DNA of 46,406 nucleotides from Rothia mucilaginosa (GTDB lineage Bacteria > Actinomycetota > Actinomycetes > Actinomycetales > Micrococcaceae): contig NZ_JVSP01000010.1 in assembly GCF_001061665.1 (NCBI RefSeq), positions 1 to 46,406 of the forward strand. Direction: 5' to 3'. The first letter of the stretch is position 1; each line of letters opens with the position of its first letter. The position numbers and the translations under genes are program-made. Shown piece by piece: positions 43,950 through 46,406 of this stretch. The notes beneath the pieces were generated by a model, which saw only the letters and a list, made by a program, of their open reading frames with translations, was not told the origin of the DNA and made no database searches.

Positions 43950-45086
43950 TTAGAGGCTCTTGACGAGCTCCTCGGTAGCCTCGGCGATGGCCTTCTCCTC
44001 GTTGGTGGGGATGACCAGAACCTTGATGGCGGAATCCTCGGTGGAAATCACGCGAGGCTCGGGGGAGCGCTTAGCATTCTCCTCCTCGTTGTACTTGATG
44101 CCCAGAGGGCCGAGGCGGTCCAGGACCAGCTTGCGGAAGTCGCCGGAGTTCTCGCCGATACCTGCGGTGAAGATCAGAGCCTGTGCGCCACCAACAACCA
44201 GGTTGTAGCCGCCGATGTACTTCATCAGGCGGTAGGAGGTCATGTCCAGTGCGAGCTGTGCGCGCTCATCGCCGGACTGTGCAGCCTCAACGACCTTACG
44301 CATGTCGTTGGAGCCAGCCAGTGCGAGCAGGCCGGACTCCTTGTTCAGGATGGTGTCCAGGCGTGCGCCGTCAATGCCCTCACGAACCAGGATGGTGGTC
44401 AGTGCGGAGGGGTCGATGTCGCCGGAGCGGGTACCCATGATCAGGCCGGCCAGCGGGGTGTAGCCCATGGAGGTGTCGACGGACTTGCCGTCCTTCACCG
44501 CGGTCACGGATGCGCCGTTACCGAGGTGTGCCACGATGCCGTTGAACTTGTCGCGGGCGATGCCGAGCATGTCGGCTGCAACGTGGGAGACGTACTCGTG
44601 GCTGGTGCCGTGGAAGCCGTAGCGGCGGATGCTGTACTTGTCAGCCAGGTCGTAGGGGATTGCGTAGCGCCATGCTTCTTCGGGCATGGTGGAGTGGAAC
44701 GCGGTGTCGAAGATGGCAACCTGCGGCAGGGAGGGCCACTTGTGCATTGCGGCGCGCATACCCTGAGCGTGTGCGGGGTTGTGCAGCGGTGCCAGCGGGG
44801 AGAGGTCGTCGATCTGCTGGACAACTTCCTCGGTGAGCAGGGTGGGGTGGGTAAACTTCTCCGCACCCTGCACCACGCGGTGACCGACTGCCTGCAGCTC
44901 GCGGCCTGCCAGGACGGGCTCAAGCTTCTCGGACATGATGTCGAATGCGACCTCGTGGTTGGGCACGTCGGTGCCGATGTTTTCGACCAGGCCGGAGGTC
45001 AGCATCTGCTCTGCTTCGGGGAGGGAGGTGTCACGCACCTGGTACTTCAGGGAGGAAGAACCAGCGTTCACAACGAGAATAAGCAT
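43950..45086 (-). CDS. ackA: Acetate kinase
   Basis: Makes ATP and acetate from acetyl phosphate, or the reverse. 378 residues from the ATG at 45086 (MLILVVNAGSSSLKYQ); an in-frame extension of 31 codons upstream is rejected, since family members begin with this motif. Other family blocks are HRVVQGAEKF, FDTAFHSTMPEEAWRYAIP, YGFHGTSHEYV, HLGNGASVTAV, MGTRSGDIDP and FTAGIGENS. Phosphotransacetylase (pta), often the upstream partner, is not next to it here. Confidence 0.96.
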   Translation of the reverse strand: MLILVVNAGSSSLKYQVRDTSLPEAEQMLTSGLVENIGTDVPNHEVAFDIMSEKLEPVLAGRELQAVGHRVVQGAEKFTHPTLLTEEVVQQIDDLSPLAPLHNPAHAQGMRAAMHKWPSLPQVAIFDTAFHSTMPEEAWRYAIPYDLADKYSIRRYGFHGTSHEYVSHVAADMLGIARDKFNGIVAHLGNGASVTAVKDGKSVDTSMGYTPLAGLIMGTRSGDIDPSALTTILVREGIDGARLDTILNKESGLLALAGSNDMRKVVEAAQSGDERAQLALDMTSYRLMKYIGGYNLVVGGAQALIFTAGIGENSGDFRKLVLDRLGPLGIKYNEEENAKRSPEPRVISTEDSAIKVLVIPTNEEKAIAEATEELVKSL

Positions 45087-45404
45087 GAAAGTGTCTCTTT
45101 CGTAGTTTTCTTTTTCGCTCCATTCTCGCACTTTTCGGGCGTACGTGCGAGACAGCGGGTGCAGTGTCTTACGCCGCACTTCTGCGGGCGCCGCGCGCGC
45201 GGGTTTGGTGGGGCTTTTCTTTTCGGTCGCCGTGACCGGCTCACGGGCTGCCGGGTTTTAGGAATGTTAGACTGGTAGAGCATCAAAAACTTGAAACTAG
45301 CACTAGCGGCCCTGAGTTGCTAGGTTGGCCGGATGGGCTCTACTGGGATAGCAGCGCGGTGAAATATACAGAAGCCCCTTAGCGCTCAGATGGGATTTTG
45401 CACC

Positions 45405-45428
45405 AAGGCACCCGCAAGGGTGCCTTTT
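45405..45428 (+). terminator. Terminator-like hairpin in the leader
   Basis: Perfect nine-base arms (45405-45413, 45418-45426) with loop GCAA, followed by TT extending to a TTTT run. It stands before, not after, a gene on this strand, so it may be an attenuator or end a small RNA. Confidence 0.75.
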
Positions 45429-45434
45429 CCCATA

Positions 45435-45443
45435 CCCCCCCCC
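45435..45443 (+). repeat. C9 homopolymer tract upstream of the right-edge gene
   Basis: Nine cytosines in a row, 57 bases before the start codon. Such tracts can slip during replication and change promoter or leader spacing. Confidence 0.7.
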
Positions 45444-45500
45444 GCACCGCAGCACGGGGACACAACAACCACACCACCAACCACAACAGAAAGAAAACCA

Positions 45501-46406
45501 ATGATCAACACCAACCCCACCGCCCCCGCATGGATCACCCACAACGACCTCATCCAAATCGACGGCGGCCACTACATCACCTACCCCGACGACCTCGCCC
45601 TCACCCAAGCACTACGCACCGACATCGCCACCGCCCAAAGCATCAACCACCTCCTCGACAGCCTCACCACCGAACTAGCCGACGAAGAACCCATCGACGA
45701 AATGATCACCCTCATCAACGAAGGCTTCGCCACCATCGGCAACTGGCAAGCCTTCCTCTACAACCTACGCCTACGCTGCATCGCCCTACACAACCTGTAC
45801 AAGAAGTACACCCCCGGCCAATACGGCCGCTACCCCATCGACGCCGACACAAAGCAGGACCTACTCAACACCGCCATCGAACTAGCCGTCAAGGGCGAAG
45901 AGAAAGCAAACCACCTCACCGAAACCGGCTACCAGTTCCCCACCCTCCCCACCCCCGGCACCACCCTACGCGAACCCGATCACCGCGAAGTCGAAAACTA
46001 CCTAGCAGCCCTGCAGGATGAGGACATTCCCGCACAATTTAAGCAGATGGCAGCTTTGCGTGAACGTGTCTCCGACTTCGCCCAAGAACTCGACGAAGCA
46101 AAGGCCGCCAACACCACTGTTCCCCAAGCCTTCGAACTCAAAGAAGACGGCTCCTACTTCTCCAACGAAGAAGACTTCCAGCGCTGGATGGAAGAATACT
46201 CCCCCACCCTGGCACGCGTCATCGCCCTAGAGCCGTCCTGGGCTGAGCCGAACTTCATCCCGATGCTCTCGCGCGCTATGGTGCCGGTGTACCAGGCAAC
46301 CCGCGTGGAACCGTTCATGCGTGAGGACATTCTCTCGCGTGCTCTGGCGTCTGTATTGGCGTCGGTTGAGGATGCGGGTGTGCGTGAGTCGGTTCGTCGT
46401 GAACTG
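45501..46406 (+). CDS. Unrecognised protein, 5' part (runs off the window)
   Basis: An open frame of 302 codons from the ATG at 45501 to the window edge, with no stop. The protein starts MINTNPTAPAWITHNDLIQI, is mainly helical by composition, acidic in the middle (LTTELADEEPIDEMITLI), and has QRWMEEYSPTLARVIALEPS about residue 230-250. No membrane segment or signal peptide. I recognise no family. Codon use is unusual: the first about 170 codons almost all end in C, with CTA, CAA and GAA frequent, whereas after about 46010 the pattern becomes ordinary (GAT, GAG, GCT, CGT). The ribosome binding site is weak (AGAAAGAAAA). Confidence 0.72.
   Translation, partial: MINTNPTAPAWITHNDLIQIDGGHYITYPDDLALTQALRTDIATAQSINHLLDSLTTELADEEPIDEMITLINEGFATIGNWQAFLYNLRLRCIALHNLYKKYTPGQYGRYPIDADTKQDLLNTAIELAVKGEEKANHLTETGYQFPTLPTPGTTLREPDHREVENYLAALQDEDIPAQFKQMAALRERVSDFAQELDEAKAANTTVPQAFELKEDGSYFSNEEDFQRWMEEYSPTLARVIALEPSWAEPNFIPMLSRAMVPVYQATRVEPFMREDILSRALASVLASVEDAGVRESVRREL

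Larger units (their letters stand above)
45087..45500 (+). other. Structured leader region of the right-edge gene
   Basis: About 410 bases without a gene, between divergent ackA and the last gene. It contains short stems (GGCC 45308-45311 with 45327-45330; GGGCT 45335-45339 with 45373-45377; AGCGC 45353-45357 with 45382-45386; the last two would cross, as in a pseudoknot). A terminator-like hairpin follows at 45405-45428, then a C9 tract. I do not recognise a known riboswitch. Confidence 0.5.

Noticed and set aside
45303-45608. Minus-strand frame of 101 codons over the right-edge leader
   Set aside because: Val/Gly/Cys-rich product antisense to the start of the real gene, caused by its C-rich codons.

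Overview
This window looks like a chromosomal segment of a high-GC Gram-positive actinobacterium of the family Micrococcaceae, most probably Rothia (inference from gene order, composition and protein character; no search was run). The gene order mutY, clpC, lsr2, lysS, panC, a DUF2520 gene, two PH-domain genes, DUF3180, folK, folB, folP, folE, ftsH, hpt, tilS, ppa, dacB matches, from memory, the corresponding block of Mycobacterium tuberculosis. This is an old actinobacterial housekeeping cluster, and nearly all of it is on the minus strand.

Layout. 1-301: one end of an IS3-family element, cut by the window edge. 372-2272: a membrane-anchored surface protein diverging from mutY. 2372-6136: clpC and lsr2, with two long, AT-rich, gene-free stretches beside lsr2. 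6935-10482: lysS, panC and a ketopantoate-reductase-like gene. 10651-18987: one long, tightly packed run (PH, PH, DUF3180, folK, folB, folP, then folE and ftsH), plus a tiny membrane protein on the other strand. 19240-21207: hpt and tilS. 21302-22928: a hipBA toxin-antitoxin module with its own double operator, inserted into the conserved block. 23081-25388: ppa and a PBP4-type carboxypeptidase. 25435-28693: a parS-like palindrome inside a larger inverted repeat, followed by a large SF1 helicase.

The right half is more accessory. 29155-32166 holds an MFS exporter, a SatD-like protein and an MntR/DtxR-type regulator, facing a manganese or zinc ABC transporter operon (32287-35086). The transporter promoter carries a perfect palindrome exactly between its -35 and -10 boxes. 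Then come xthA, an SLH-domain secreted protein, and two tandem paralogous beta-helix (pectate-lyase-like) proteins without signal peptides. These two share upstream GAGTGAAT repeats. After a bile-acid-symporter-like transporter, an M48 membrane protease and ackA, the window ends inside an unrecognised gene. That gene has a structured leader, a nine-C tract and unusual codon use.

How it fits together: the left part supplies folate, pantothenate, purine salvage, tRNA charging and modification, and protein quality control (ClpC, FtsH). The mntR/mnt section is a self-contained metal homeostasis unit. The strongest candidates for undescribed biology are the parS-like site embedded in a repeated hairpin beside the helicase with a worn-down nuclease-like N-terminus, the beta-helix pair with shared GAGTGAAT boxes, and the gene with the poly-C leader at the right edge.
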